DNA of 7,472 nucleotides from positions 7,337 through 14,808 of the forward strand of contig CAJTVR010000102.1 of assembly GCA_910580075.1 (NCBI GenBank). Direction: 5' to 3'. The notes beneath the pieces were generated by a model. That model was not told the DNA's origin and made no database searches. It was given only the letters and a program-made list of their open reading frames with translations. Positions 1-5,928 of the stretch are shown here, piece after piece. The translations under genes and the position numbers were made by a program. The stretch comes from an uncultured Eubacterium sp. GTDB lineage: Bacteria; Bacillota; Clostridia; Lachnospirales; Lachnospiraceae. Every line of letters starts with the position of its first letter. Positions within the stretch are counted from its first letter, which is position 1.

Positions 1-78
1 TTCTGCTTTCTTTTCTGATTCTTCTGCTTTCTTTTCTGATTCTTCTGCTTTCTTTTCTGATTCTTCTGCTTTCTTTCT
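1..78 (-). repeat. 21-bp in-frame tandem repeat in the nuclease gene
   Basis: The unit ttctgctttcttttctgattc occurs three times without change (1-21, 22-42, 43-63), followed by a partial fourth copy to 78. It may continue outside the window. On the minus strand each unit encodes seven residues, KKAEESE, matching a heptad, so copy-number change would lengthen or shorten a helical tail without breaking the frame. Identical copies point to recent expansion by slippage. Confidence 0.95.
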
Positions 79-1005
79 AAATTTTTCTGCCCATTTCCGC
101 TCTTCTTCTGCCATTTTTCTTACTTCTTCCATTCCCGACACCGTATTTCCCTCCTCGCTTCCGCGTACTATAATTCCGCGGTCATAATAAAATTCTTTTC
201 TGCAGCTGCTTTCTGTCTGTTCCGACAGCAGAAAATACAGCACTGTAATCATTTCTTTATTATATTTTCCACTGTGAAGCAGAGCTGTATCGCTGTATAT
301 CCGTTCTACATCCGGCACAGATACAAGCACAATTCCCATCAGATCCCCGCTGTCAAATTTCCTTTTGCATTCTCTTAACGGCGTACCGTCTTCGTATCTG
401 TATTCTTCCTCCGGACACAGACTGTATCTGATTACAGGCTCCCTCATTTCCGGGAGCGGACGCTCATAGCAGATCCACACACTGTATACTTTTCTGATTT
501 TATGGTATTCGTCTTTTGCATTCAGCTGTGTTGCCACTGCAAGCGATGCATAATAGACAGCCCGCGCTGTGAGTGAATAGGACTTCAGATTTCTTTCCTG
601 AAATGATTTTTGTTTTGTCTGCGGTTCTTCGTTAATTCTAAGCATGAAACCGTCTGATGAATACTCAAATATAAGGTCCAGACGGATATCTTTTGTATAA
701 ATACTCCCGATTTCTGTTGCCTGGCCTCCCAGGGAATTTCCAGTATGCACATCAGCGCCCGTATGCCTGCAAAAATCATCTAAAGACTCTCCTTCCAGCT
801 CTTTCAGCAGGACTTTAAGCAGCGCACCTGTAAACCGTGCATTTTTAAGCAGCTCTTTAATCACTGCATCTGCCGCCCTGCGCTGTCCGGTAATCCTGCT
901 GTAATCTTCAGTGCTGCTTATGGATGCCGCATGTGATACTGCATTCACTTTCAGCCCTGTCAGACTCCTTTCCCCGGCATTCCTGTTTTCCGTGCCGTAC
1001 TTCAT
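1..1005 (-). CDS. PD-(D/E)XK nuclease-family protein (Rpn/transposase-like), 3' end outside window
   Basis: At least 335 codons are open from the ATG at 1005 to the window edge, where the frame is still open. The start is set by AGGAGG nine bases upstream. Residues ~45-270 fit the PD-(D/E)XK nuclease family often annotated as 'transposase' in Lachnospiraceae and related to Rpn recombination-promoting nucleases. Visible signs are an acidic candidate E98, KDIRLDL with D106 or D110, the strand RINEEPQ with the E-x-Q active-site variant (E127, Q129), then ARAVYYASL and the strongly family-like KIRKVYSVWIC (170-179). The C-terminal part is highly charged (from ~290) and becomes a KKAEESE heptad repeat, probably a helix or coiled coil. 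Family members are thought to cut DNA, with Rpn relatives linked to recombination or phage defence; the role here is unknown. It has its own promoter and follows hemC by 243 bp, so it is probably not part of the hem operon. Family call is firm, function is not. Confidence 0.85.
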   Translation of the reverse strand, partial: MKYGTENRNAGERSLTGLKVNAVSHAASISSTEDYSRITGQRRAADAVIKELLKNARFTGALLKVLLKELEGESLDDFCRHTGADVHTGNSLGGQATEIGSIYTKDIRLDLIFEYSSDGFMLRINEEPQTKQKSFQERNLKSYSLTARAVYYASLAVATQLNAKDEYHKIRKVYSVWICYERPLPEMREPVIRYSLCPEEEYRYEDGTPLRECKRKFDSGDLMGIVLVSVPDVERIYSDTALLHSGKYNKEMITVLYFLLSEQTESSCRKEFYYDRGIIVRGSEEGNTVSGMEEVRKMAEEERKWAEKFRKKAEESEKKAEESEKKAEESEKKAE

Positions 1006-1204
1006 TGCTGTTTTCCTCCTGTCTGCTGCAAGGGTCTGCTTTTAGAAAACCCCTGCCTTATTTTTATGGTTTCAAAGCATGGATTTTCATTTTGACTGCA
1101 GCATGCCTGACAGACAGCTGACCAGAATTGTCTTTATAGACGGGACCGTTCCCTTTGGCATGCAGGATACGGACTCCTGCATGAAGAAAATATGCTTTAA
1201 GCGG
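1006..1204 (-). promoter_or_regulatory. Long structured 5' leader of the nuclease gene
   Basis: About 195 nt separate the predicted transcription start (near 1198) from the nuclease ATG. The leader holds a perfect 9-bp inverted repeat, CATGCAGGA/TCCTGCATG (1159-1183, 7-nt loop), then a short GGGA/TCCC hairpin near 1142-1153. A G-rich/C-rich pairing with an A/T inner stem (about 1027-1060) sits shortly before the AGGAGG at 1015-1020, where folding could affect ribosome access. I do not recognise a known riboswitch class. There are open frames of ~30-40 codons, but none has a ribosome binding site. Confidence 0.4.
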
Positions 1205-1233
1205 ATTATAACACAAAGCTGTCTAAAATACAA
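1205..1233 (-). promoter_or_regulatory. Sigma-A-type promoter for the nuclease gene
   Basis: On the minus strand TTGTAT (1233-1228) and a perfect TATAAT (1210-1205) are separated by exactly 17 bases. The -10 box is preceded by TGT, giving an extended -10. This is the best promoter in the window. It starts 16 bases past the hemC stop, so the nuclease gene can be transcribed independently of the tetrapyrrole operon. Confidence 0.75.
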
Positions 1234-1248
1234 TAAAAACTGCATTTT

Positions 1249-2118
1249 TTAACAGCTGCCATATTCTGCCAGACGCTCTCCCAGCTGCTTAGCCTCCCAT
1301 TTCTTTCCGCTAAGCGTAACGATACGCATCTTTCCTGCCCCGGAAGGTACGAGGCCTGTAAGAAACATCTCCTCTGCATTTACCTCTGCATAAGCCGCAG
1401 CCGGAGAAGAACACCCTGCGTTCAGGCGGCGTATAAAACTGCGTTCTGCCAGTGCCTGCCATTTTGCATCTTCATCAAAAAATCCTTCCAGCAGGCGGCT
1501 GTCAAAATCTTTGCGGCCCTGGACTGCCAGTATTCCCTGTCCTGCTGCCGGAACCATTTCTGAGACCGAAAACAGACGGCTGATACGGTTTCCAAGACCC
1601 AGCCGCACCAGTCCGGCAGCCGCTAGAACCAGCGCACCGTACTCACCGCTGTCCAGTCTGTCCAGGCGTGTTAATACATTCCCGCGGACAGGCTGTATCT
1701 GGCAGCCTGGATAAAGTCTGCGAAGCTGGACGCTCCGTCTCGGACTTGATGTTCCAAACGGCTGGCTCAAATCGATCTGTGTACAGCCTTCCCGCAGCAC
1801 AAGAGCGTCAAACGGGATTTCTCTTTTAGAATATCCTAAAATAGGATATTCTGCTGTTTCCTCTGCTGGCATGTCTTTTAAAGAATGTACTGATAAATCC
1901 GTGCGGTTTTCAGCTAACGCCACATCCAGCTCCTTTACAAACAGTCCCTTTCCCCCGATTTCGTCCAGTTTTTTATCCAGTATCCTGTCACCTTCTGTTT
2001 TTATTTTCACAAGCGACACACGGGCAGACGGATATCTGCTTTCCAGATACTGTTTTAGCAGCTCTGCCTGGACAGCTGCCAGTCTGCTTTTTCTCGTGCC
2101 AATCCGGATCATTTCCAT
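1249..2118 (-). CDS. hemC: Hydroxymethylbilane synthase (porphobilinogen deaminase)
   Basis: This 289-residue cytoplasmic enzyme joins four porphobilinogens into hydroxymethylbilane, the step before uroporphyrinogen III and hence heme, siroheme and B12. Family signatures run the full length: MIRIGTRKSRLA at the N-terminus, KIKTEGD (38-44), GGKGLFVKELD (55-65), VHSLKDMPAE with catalytic D82, FGTSSPRRSVQL (121-132), RGNVLTRLDRLDSGEY (145-160), LAAAGLVRLGL, VPAAGQGILAV, and LNAGCSSPAAAY with C236 as the dipyrromethane attachment site. The length is near the usual ~300. The ATG at 2118 gives the canonical N-terminus and overlaps the end of the dehydrogenase gene by 10 bases; an upstream in-frame ATG at 2169 would add 17 unrelated residues. 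The AAGGA-like site is 13 bases away, which suits translational coupling. No strong terminator follows, only A/T-rich inverted repeats. Confidence 0.96.
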   Translation of the reverse strand: MEMIRIGTRKSRLAAVQAELLKQYLESRYPSARVSLVKIKTEGDRILDKKLDEIGGKGLFVKELDVALAENRTDLSVHSLKDMPAEETAEYPILGYSKREIPFDALVLREGCTQIDLSQPFGTSSPRRSVQLRRLYPGCQIQPVRGNVLTRLDRLDSGEYGALVLAAAGLVRLGLGNRISRLFSVSEMVPAAGQGILAVQGRKDFDSRLLEGFFDEDAKWQALAERSFIRRLNAGCSSPAAAYAEVNAEEMFLTGLVPSGAGKMRIVTLSGKKWEAKQLGERLAEYGSC

Positions 2119-2612
2119 AAGTCTGTACCATTCCTTTCCGCAGACCGTTCTTCCTGGTACTGCTGACACAGTTTTTTTCGAAAAGCCGCCACATCCCTAT
2201 GGTTTCCGTCTGAGCTGGTTATCCCGATGACCAGGTTATCCAGCTGTGCCACAGCTGGAAAATAAAAGGTACACTGGCTGCTGTCCGATGCATTGCTGAC
2301 CGGTATCTGGTTCTGACGGCATTCCAGGCTGATACACGCATTTATCTCCCGGTTATCCGTCGCAGCAAGCACGAAATCCGTCTCCACGCCCTGAAGCTCT
2401 CCCATGCAGTACGCACGCTGCTCTAGGTGAAGCTGCTTTGGATAAGCCTTTTGCAGTTCTCTGACTTCTTCGCAGATAAAAAGAGCCGTTACTTTTACCT
2501 GCGCTTTGTACCGCAGCAGTGTGCGGATACGCCTTAGCGCTATGTTCCCGGCTCCAAATACGTGGCATTTTTTTTGTTCCATGTTAATAAATATCGGAAA
2601 ATATGATGGCAT
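2109..2612 (-). CDS. Precorrin-2 dehydrogenase / sirohydrochlorin ferrochelatase-type protein
   Basis: This 167-residue NAD-dependent protein is of the single-domain SirC/Met8p/YlnF type, matching the CysG N-terminal half. It oxidises precorrin-2 to sirohydrochlorin, and some relatives also insert iron. Seen: YFPIFINMEQKKCHVFGAG, with the nucleotide-binding glycine motif GAGNIA at 20-25 (GGGxVA in most relatives) and RRIRTLL. These are followed by DFVLAATDNREINACI (79-94), NASDSSQCTFYFPA with the conserved catalytic-type Asp at 110, and VIGITSSDGNHRDVAAFRKKL, the clostridial version of the end of the domain. No methyltransferase domain is fused. The start at 2612 follows AGGAGG by four bases; a longer frame to 2792 adds non-homologous residues across the repeat element and is rejected. 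It overlaps hemC by 10 bases, so the two are probably co-translated. Symbols used include sirC, ylnF and cysG; none is certain here. Confidence 0.9.
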   Translation of the reverse strand: MPSYFPIFINMEQKKCHVFGAGNIALRRIRTLLRYKAQVKVTALFICEEVRELQKAYPKQLHLEQRAYCMGELQGVETDFVLAATDNREINACISLECRQNQIPVSNASDSSQCTFYFPAVAQLDNLVIGITSSDGNHRDVAAFRKKLCQQYQEERSAERNGTDLWK

Positions 2613-2660
2613 TTTTCCTCCTTTTACTGAATGAAATTTGCAAATATAGGTTACCCGGAC

Positions 2661-2704
2661 CTGCTTCAAAGCTGTGGCTGCGGACGGACCGGTGCCTGAT
2701 ACCC
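2661..2704 (+). repeat. Dispersed repeat core, copy 1
   Basis: These 44 bases match 7429-7472 at 41 positions in the same orientation, including 30 consecutive identical bases (2671-2700). The second copy runs off the window, so the full unit may be longer. Next to copy 1 the plus strand can pair GGTGCCTG (2691-2698) with CAGGCATC (about 2739-2746, one G-U). TTTGGGGC can also pair with GCCCCAAA (about 2748-2793). This suggests a structured unit of roughly 200 bp ending in the 2806-2863 hairpin. Confidence 0.8.
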
Positions 2705-2805
2705 TGGCGTTACGGCAGGCTTTCTGATGTGGCTTGGGCAGGCATCTTTTGGGGCTTCTATGCTTTCTATAGCGGCAGGAAGTGTGCCCCAAATCCTGGT
2801 TATCG

Positions 2806-2863
2806 GGCAGAAAATTAAGAACTTCTAACAGTTCTACGCAGTCACAGAAAAAGTTACTCTGCC
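2806..2863 (+). repeat. Eroded hairpin block, inverted relative of 7372-7432
   Basis: From GCAGAAAATT at 2807 this segment aligns with the reverse complement of 7372-7432. Shared pieces are GCAGAAAATT, AGAA-TTCT, GTTC, ACAGAAAAAG and the final CTGCC. The outer stem here is only GGCAG/CTGCC, against 11 perfect pairs in the other copy. It lies on the opposite side of the repeat core from the copy at 7372, so the hairpins may be the two inverted ends of one mobile or dispersed element. Confidence 0.55.
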
Positions 2864-2903
2864 TGGCTGGTACTTGATGAATTTTATATGCCTTATTCCG
2901 CTT

Positions 2904-4172
2904 TCAAAACTCCATTTTCTCCCAGACTTCCACACACCGCTCCAGTTCTTCTTTCCCAAGTTCATCCCGCAGCGCAAACAGCATCCTGCCAATCACTTTC
3001 TGCGAGCTTTCCACTGCGATGGCCCCGGTTTTTTCCCTTTCGTCTTCAGAAAGCTGCTTTAATCCCCGCCCCATACGCCAGCGGATATCTTCTGCTGCCC
3101 GCTGTCCGATCTGCCAGATTCTCGGTACCAGGTCTGTGCACTCTCTGCCTTCCCAGAATTCTGTCAGTTTTTGCTGCAGTATATGTTCTGCTGCCTGTTG
3201 CTGCTGTCCGCTGCCAGAGCTGTCTGCGCCGCTTAGTATGCCGTCCCGCTGAAAGGAATCCGTATCGTACAGCGTAATGCCTTCCAGCCCGCTGATGTCT
3301 TCTTCCATATCTCTTGGAACAGCCAGATCTATGTATATCTGCTTTCGTATCTTTCCTTCTCTGGCCCTGGCCAGCTGTTCTTTTCGGACTGTCAGGTTTG
3401 GGCTTACGGTCGCAGAAATAACAAGGTCGCATTCCGGCATCAGATCATAACGCTCCCCATAATGGATTCTCTGGCATCCTTTTGGAATTTCCACCATTCC
3501 GCTTTTATACTGGCGGACTGTTACTGTCACGAAAGCACCTTCTTCACGCAGCGTTTCAGCAGCGATTTTTCCCATCTGTCCGTTTCCAATAATCATGCAT
3601 GTTTTTCCTGTAAAATCATATCCCTGTCTTTTTAAGCCTTCGGCTGCACAGTGCACGGCTGAAAACCCATCACGTACAGGCATCGCTTTTGTTCTGACTT
3701 CTTTTCCTGCCGTAACTGCATAGCGGAACAGTACTTCCAAAAGCGTATCCGTACAGTAAATTTCCCTGGCCCTTTTCAGAGCGTCTTTCACCTGGGTCAG
3801 AATCTGATCCTCTCCCAGTACCTGTGATTTTAAGCCAGCCGCTAAGTAAAACAGGTGCTGCGCTGCCTCTTTTCCCTTACGGACTTTAAAATACTGTCTG
3901 ATTTTCATTCTGCTGTCTGTCTCAGTCTGTGTCAGTTCTGCCGGAATCCGGCTGATGTGATCGATGAATTCAAAAAGATCCGCACTGTCTTCCTCCATGC
4001 TGAGGTAAAGCTCCATGCGGTTACAAGTTGATAATAAAACACAGCCTTTCACTAGCAGATGTTTTTTCACATCCTGCATCGCGCGTGCTGCCTGGGAAGC
4101 TGTGAACGAAAACTGCTCCCGTATTTTAACGCCGGCTGTATTATGGTCTATCCCTATCATCTGAATGTTCAT
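2904..4172 (-). CDS. hemA: Glutamyl-tRNA reductase
   Basis: This 422-residue NADPH-dependent enzyme reduces glutamyl-tRNA(Glu) to glutamate-1-semialdehyde, the first committed step of C5-pathway tetrapyrrole synthesis. The N-terminal catalytic domain shows GIDHNTA (7-13) and LLSTCNRMELY with nucleophile C50. AAQHLFYLAAGLKSQVLGEDQI (about 103-124) carries the family His (H106) and the GEDQ motif. The NADPH domain starts near 185 with GKTCMIIGNGQMG (glycine loop 196-201), then DLVISAT and IYIDLAVPRD. The C-terminal ~100 residues are the helical dimerisation region. The usual NHKTAP is DHNTAG here, a mild divergence seen in clostridial forms. AGGAGG lies six bases before the ATG. The start overlaps the stop of a 40-codon frame (ATGA), and no terminator separates it from cobD, so cobD and hemA are probably co-transcribed. 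HemL and HemB, the next enzymes, are not in the window. Confidence 0.96.
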   Translation of the reverse strand: MNIQMIGIDHNTAGVKIREQFSFTASQAARAMQDVKKHLLVKGCVLLSTCNRMELYLSMEEDSADLFEFIDHISRIPAELTQTETDSRMKIRQYFKVRKGKEAAQHLFYLAAGLKSQVLGEDQILTQVKDALKRAREIYCTDTLLEVLFRYAVTAGKEVRTKAMPVRDGFSAVHCAAEGLKRQGYDFTGKTCMIIGNGQMGKIAAETLREEGAFVTVTVRQYKSGMVEIPKGCQRIHYGERYDLMPECDLVISATVSPNLTVRKEQLARAREGKIRKQIYIDLAVPRDMEEDISGLEGITLYDTDSFQRDGILSGADSSGSGQQQQAAEHILQQKLTEFWEGRECTDLVPRIWQIGQRAAEDIRWRMGRGLKQLSEDEREKTGAIAVESSQKVIGRMLFALRDELGKEELERCVEVWEKMEF

Positions 4173-4291
4173 GATGCTCCTCCTGGCAAAAAATGCACTG
4201 TAACACCTTTTAAAGGTTTTGTCCAGTCATACATCATCCGCTCTGTTGTGTTTTCCATAATAATCAGACAGTGCGGCTTATCCTGCAGCAT
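4169..4291 (-). CDS. Candidate small protein, 40 residues, overlapping hemA start
   Basis: An ATG at 4291, preceded by AGAGGGAA four bases upstream, opens 40 codons ending in TGA whose last bases overlap the hemA ATG (ATGA). The protein begins MLQDKPHCLIIMENTTERMM and ends TVHFLPGGAS; the last codons contain the hemA ribosome binding site. I recognise no family and see no membrane segment. The overlap is the arrangement expected for translational coupling of hemA, and the frame has an in-frame TGA just before its start, so it is not the tail of a longer gene. It could instead be chance, since GGAGGAGCATCATGA gives this overlap for any open frame. Moderate to low confidence. Confidence 0.4.
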   Translation of the reverse strand: MLQDKPHCLIIMENTTERMMYDWTKPLKGVTVHFLPGGAS

Positions 4292-4356
4292 ATATTCCCT
4301 CTGTCACACAGCCTTTTATATAGTAAAAACTGTTTATACCAGATTTGCTTCAGCAT
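4264..4356 (-). CDS. Very small open frame in the upstream duplicated copy
   Basis: A 30-codon frame starts at an ATG preceded by CGGAGGGAA, the same signal used by the 40-codon frame 65 bases downstream. It begins MLKQIWYKQF, runs through the second repeat copy and overlaps the 40-codon frame in another phase. It probably exists only because the initiation region was duplicated. It could act as a leader peptide, but nothing shows that. Confidence 0.15.
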   Translation of the reverse strand: MLKQIWYKQFLLYKRLCDRGNICCRISRTV

Positions 4357-4400
4357 ATGTTCCCTCCGGCACACAGCCTTTTATTATAGTAAAACTGTTA
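4286..4400 (-). repeat. Two-copy tandem duplication (65-bp offset) upstream of hemA
   Basis: Copies at 4286-4336 and 4351-4400 share cagcatat, ttccctc, cacacagcctttta and atagtaaaa, differing by a few substitutions and small indels. On the minus strand each copy carries, in order, an AACAGTTTT-ACTATA(AT)-like box, AAAAGGCTGTG, a GGAGGGAA-type ribosome binding site and an ATG. The first-transcribed copy has a perfect TATAAT (about 4388-4383) but no convincing -35 box. The unit length is not a multiple of three, so the two start codons open different frames. Confidence 0.8.
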
Positions 4401-4408
4401 TGCCTGAC

Positions 4409-5455
4409 CTACTGCTTCGCCAGGCTCTGCCACTGTCTTAATACATCAGCCAGCTTTTCATTTTCTTCCCGGCTGCGGACAGCTGCCCGGTAATAGCCTT
4501 CTGAGAGACCTTCAAAATTACTGCAGTCCCGCAGCATGACTCCGTGCATGATTCCAAATCCATGGAGCCTCGGACGGCTTTTGAAAAAGATATAATTCGC
4601 TTCCCCTTTCGCCTGTGTAATTCCGATTTTTTCAAACTGTTCAAGCAGCCACACGCGTTCTTTTGCCGTTTCTTCCACTGTTTTTTGAACAAAGTCCCGT
4701 TCTTTCGTACAGGCTATTCCGGCTCTCTGCGCTACAGCAGACACACTCCATGGCTGTACTGTGCCGCGCAGCTGCTCCATAAGCTTTGTATCTGTGCATA
4801 TACCATATCCCAGACGTATGCCTGGCATAGCAAACATTTTTGTAAAATCTTTTAAAATAAACAGGGATTTCGATGCCTCTTTGGAACACATTGTGATATC
4901 CTGTGCCTGCTCTACAAAATCCAGATAACATTCATCCAGAATAAGAAGTGCATGCACCTTTTCACACTGTTTTAATACAGCATTCAGAAATTCCCTGTCA
5001 TACAGCTGTGCCGAAGGATTATTCGGATTGCAGAAAAAGACAGCGTCTGCCTCCTGCGTTATGGCAGAAAGAAACTCTTCTAACGGGATGCGGAAACCAT
5101 TTTCTTCTTTTGTATAAAAGTAAACAGCTTCACACTGCGCCATAGAAAGCGCCCGTGTATATTCTTCAAATCCAGGAGCCGGAAGCAGCGCTTTTTTCGG
5201 CTTTAATACCTGCATCAGGCTGCGTACAATTTCCGATGCCCCGTTTCCGCAAAATACATCTTCCTCCTTTATCCCTTCCCACTGTGCGATATGGCCGCTC
5301 AAAGTACCGCTTTGCTCCTGCTGGCTCTGCACAGCTGCCACAAGACCGCTTCTGGCGGCCTGCATGACCGGATCGGGAATACCAAGAAAATTTGCGTTTG
5401 CTGAAAAATCGATACAGGTACTTTGAAAAAATACGTTTCCTCCATGCTGAAACAT
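4409..5455 (-). CDS. cobD: L-threonine-O-3-phosphate decarboxylase, CobD type (HisC-like PLP enzyme)
   Basis: This 348-residue fold-type I PLP protein should decarboxylate threonine phosphate to (R)-1-aminopropan-2-ol phosphate, the linker of the B12 nucleotide loop. Seen: HGGN near the N-terminus, IDFSAN (15-20), GNGASE (70-75), PAPGFEEYTRAL, CNPNNPS (142-148), LDECYLDF (173-180), and DFTKMFAMPGIRLGYG with Schiff-base lysine K206 and R214. The end has LRDCSNFEGL (308-317) and YYRAAVRSREEN, which favour CobD over histidinol-phosphate aminotransferase. The ATG at 5455 follows AAGGAG by six bases and gives the canonical start; the longer frame to 5539 adds 28 unrelated residues over the cobS remnant. 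Oddities: the segment where relatives have a HYPD-type motif reads AVQSQQEQSG (41-50), and PNNPTG is PNNPSA, so full activity is uncertain. It lies 236 bp before hemA with no terminator between. Confidence 0.9.
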   Translation of the reverse strand: MFQHGGNVFFQSTCIDFSANANFLGIPDPVMQAARSGLVAAVQSQQEQSGTLSGHIAQWEGIKEEDVFCGNGASEIVRSLMQVLKPKKALLPAPGFEEYTRALSMAQCEAVYFYTKEENGFRIPLEEFLSAITQEADAVFFCNPNNPSAQLYDREFLNAVLKQCEKVHALLILDECYLDFVEQAQDITMCSKEASKSLFILKDFTKMFAMPGIRLGYGICTDTKLMEQLRGTVQPWSVSAVAQRAGIACTKERDFVQKTVEETAKERVWLLEQFEKIGITQAKGEANYIFFKSRPRLHGFGIMHGVMLRDCSNFEGLSEGYYRAAVRSREENEKLADVLRQWQSLAKQ

Positions 5456-5498
5456 GTTCTGCTCCTTTCTGCACCGCCTCTTGCTGTGCCGTAACCTG

Positions 5499-5696
5499 TC
5501 ACCGGATTTTGAATCTGCCAGCAGTGCATCCGCCTGCAAATGGCAGGGCTTTTATCATGCCTGGTTCAAAGACCTTCAAAAACCATCCGGCAGGGTTACC
5601 AGAAACACCTCCGAATTTTTTATAAGCAATCAGACGATCATAACCTAGTATATTCAACGCTGCCAGCACATATCCGCCTCCTATGCGGCCGGATAT
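5499..5696 (-). pseudogene. cobS: C-terminal remnant of cobS (adenosylcobinamide-GDP ribazoletransferase)
   Basis: About 65 codons are open in one minus-strand frame ending at the TGA at 5499, with an in-frame TGA at 5699-5697 closing it upstream. The middle reads AYKKFGGVSGNPAGWFLKVFE, which I recognise as the C-terminal signature of CobS, usually (R/K)FGGxTGDxxGxxxxxxE. CobS is an integral membrane protein of roughly 250 residues that joins adenosylcobinamide-GDP and ribazole phosphate late in B12 synthesis. Only the last fifth remains, the motif Asp is Asn, and a Pro-Gly follows in what should be the final membrane helix. There is no ATG; a GTG at 5669 is available but unlikely to matter. 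It lies just before cobD, a normal cobS-cobD gene order. The assignment rests on this one short motif. Confidence 0.6.
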
Positions 5697-5771
5697 TCAC
5701 GTCTTTTTTATTTCTGTGACAAAAATGCCTCCTGGTATGGCCGGATATTCATGCCTTTTGATTCCTGTCAC
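5677..5771 (-). repeat. Two-copy tandem duplication (~52-bp offset) upstream of the cobS remnant
   Basis: Copies at 5677-5720 and 5728-5771 share cctcct, ggccggatattca and a tt-ctgt-ac end, with scattered substitutions and one indel. On the minus strand each copy reads GTGAATATCCGGCC or ATGAATATCCGGCC followed by AGGAGG, so a ribosome-binding-site-like sequence is duplicated, as in the duplication upstream of hemA. The divergence shows it is not very recent. Confidence 0.75.
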
Positions 5772-5888
5772 CAAAGACTGGCAGCACTGCTATTATTACC
5801 GTATCAAATCCTTTCCAAAAATGCAAGAGGGAAAGTACTTTTGAAACGAAAAATACAGTTACTCCAGCATGAACTCCTGCAAATGGCA

Positions 5889-5928
5889 GACAGCAGGGAA
5901 CCTGTGACACCTGTTTCCCTGACTGCTG
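5889..5928 (-). terminator. Hairpin downstream of the FN3 gene, possible terminator
   Basis: On the minus strand CAGTCAGGGAAAC pairs with GTTCCCTGCTG (one bulge on each side) around a short loop, starting about 35 bases after the FN3 stop. No T-run follows, so as an intrinsic terminator it is weak; it may protect the 3' end of the transcript instead. Confidence 0.35.

Larger units (their letters stand above)
2613..2903. other. hemA-dehydrogenase spacer occupied by a repeat element
   Basis: This 291-bp gene-free stretch sits inside an otherwise tight operon. It holds the AGGAGG of the dehydrogenase gene (about 2617-2622), one copy of a dispersed repeat (2661-2704), several self-complementary segments and a hairpin block (2806-2863). 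A 71-codon plus-strand frame (2603-2818) and an upstream minus-strand extension of the dehydrogenase frame cross it, but neither resembles a protein. Confidence 0.7.

Noticed and set aside
1087..1182. 31-codon frame in the nuclease leader starting at 1182
   Set aside because: No ribosome binding site precedes its ATG, and the start lies inside the 9-bp hairpin stem; more likely part of a structured leader.
1206..1254. Inverted repeat AGCTGT/ACAGCT and TAAAAA/TTTTTA just after hemC as a terminator
   Set aside because: The stems are short and A/T-rich, with no clean G/C stem followed by a T-run, and they overlap the nuclease promoter.
2613..2792. 60-residue N-terminal extension of the precorrin-2 dehydrogenase frame
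   Set aside because: The extension is not family-like, and the ATG at 2612 has AGGAGG and gives the canonical N-terminus.
2603..2818. 71-codon plus-strand frame across the hemA-dehydrogenase spacer
   Set aside because: It lies over the repeat core and the dehydrogenase ribosome binding site, has no ribosome binding site of its own and resembles no protein.
4059..4493. 144-codon plus-strand frame
   Set aside because: It is antisense to hemA, the spacer and cobD, with no protein-like features; a shadow frame.
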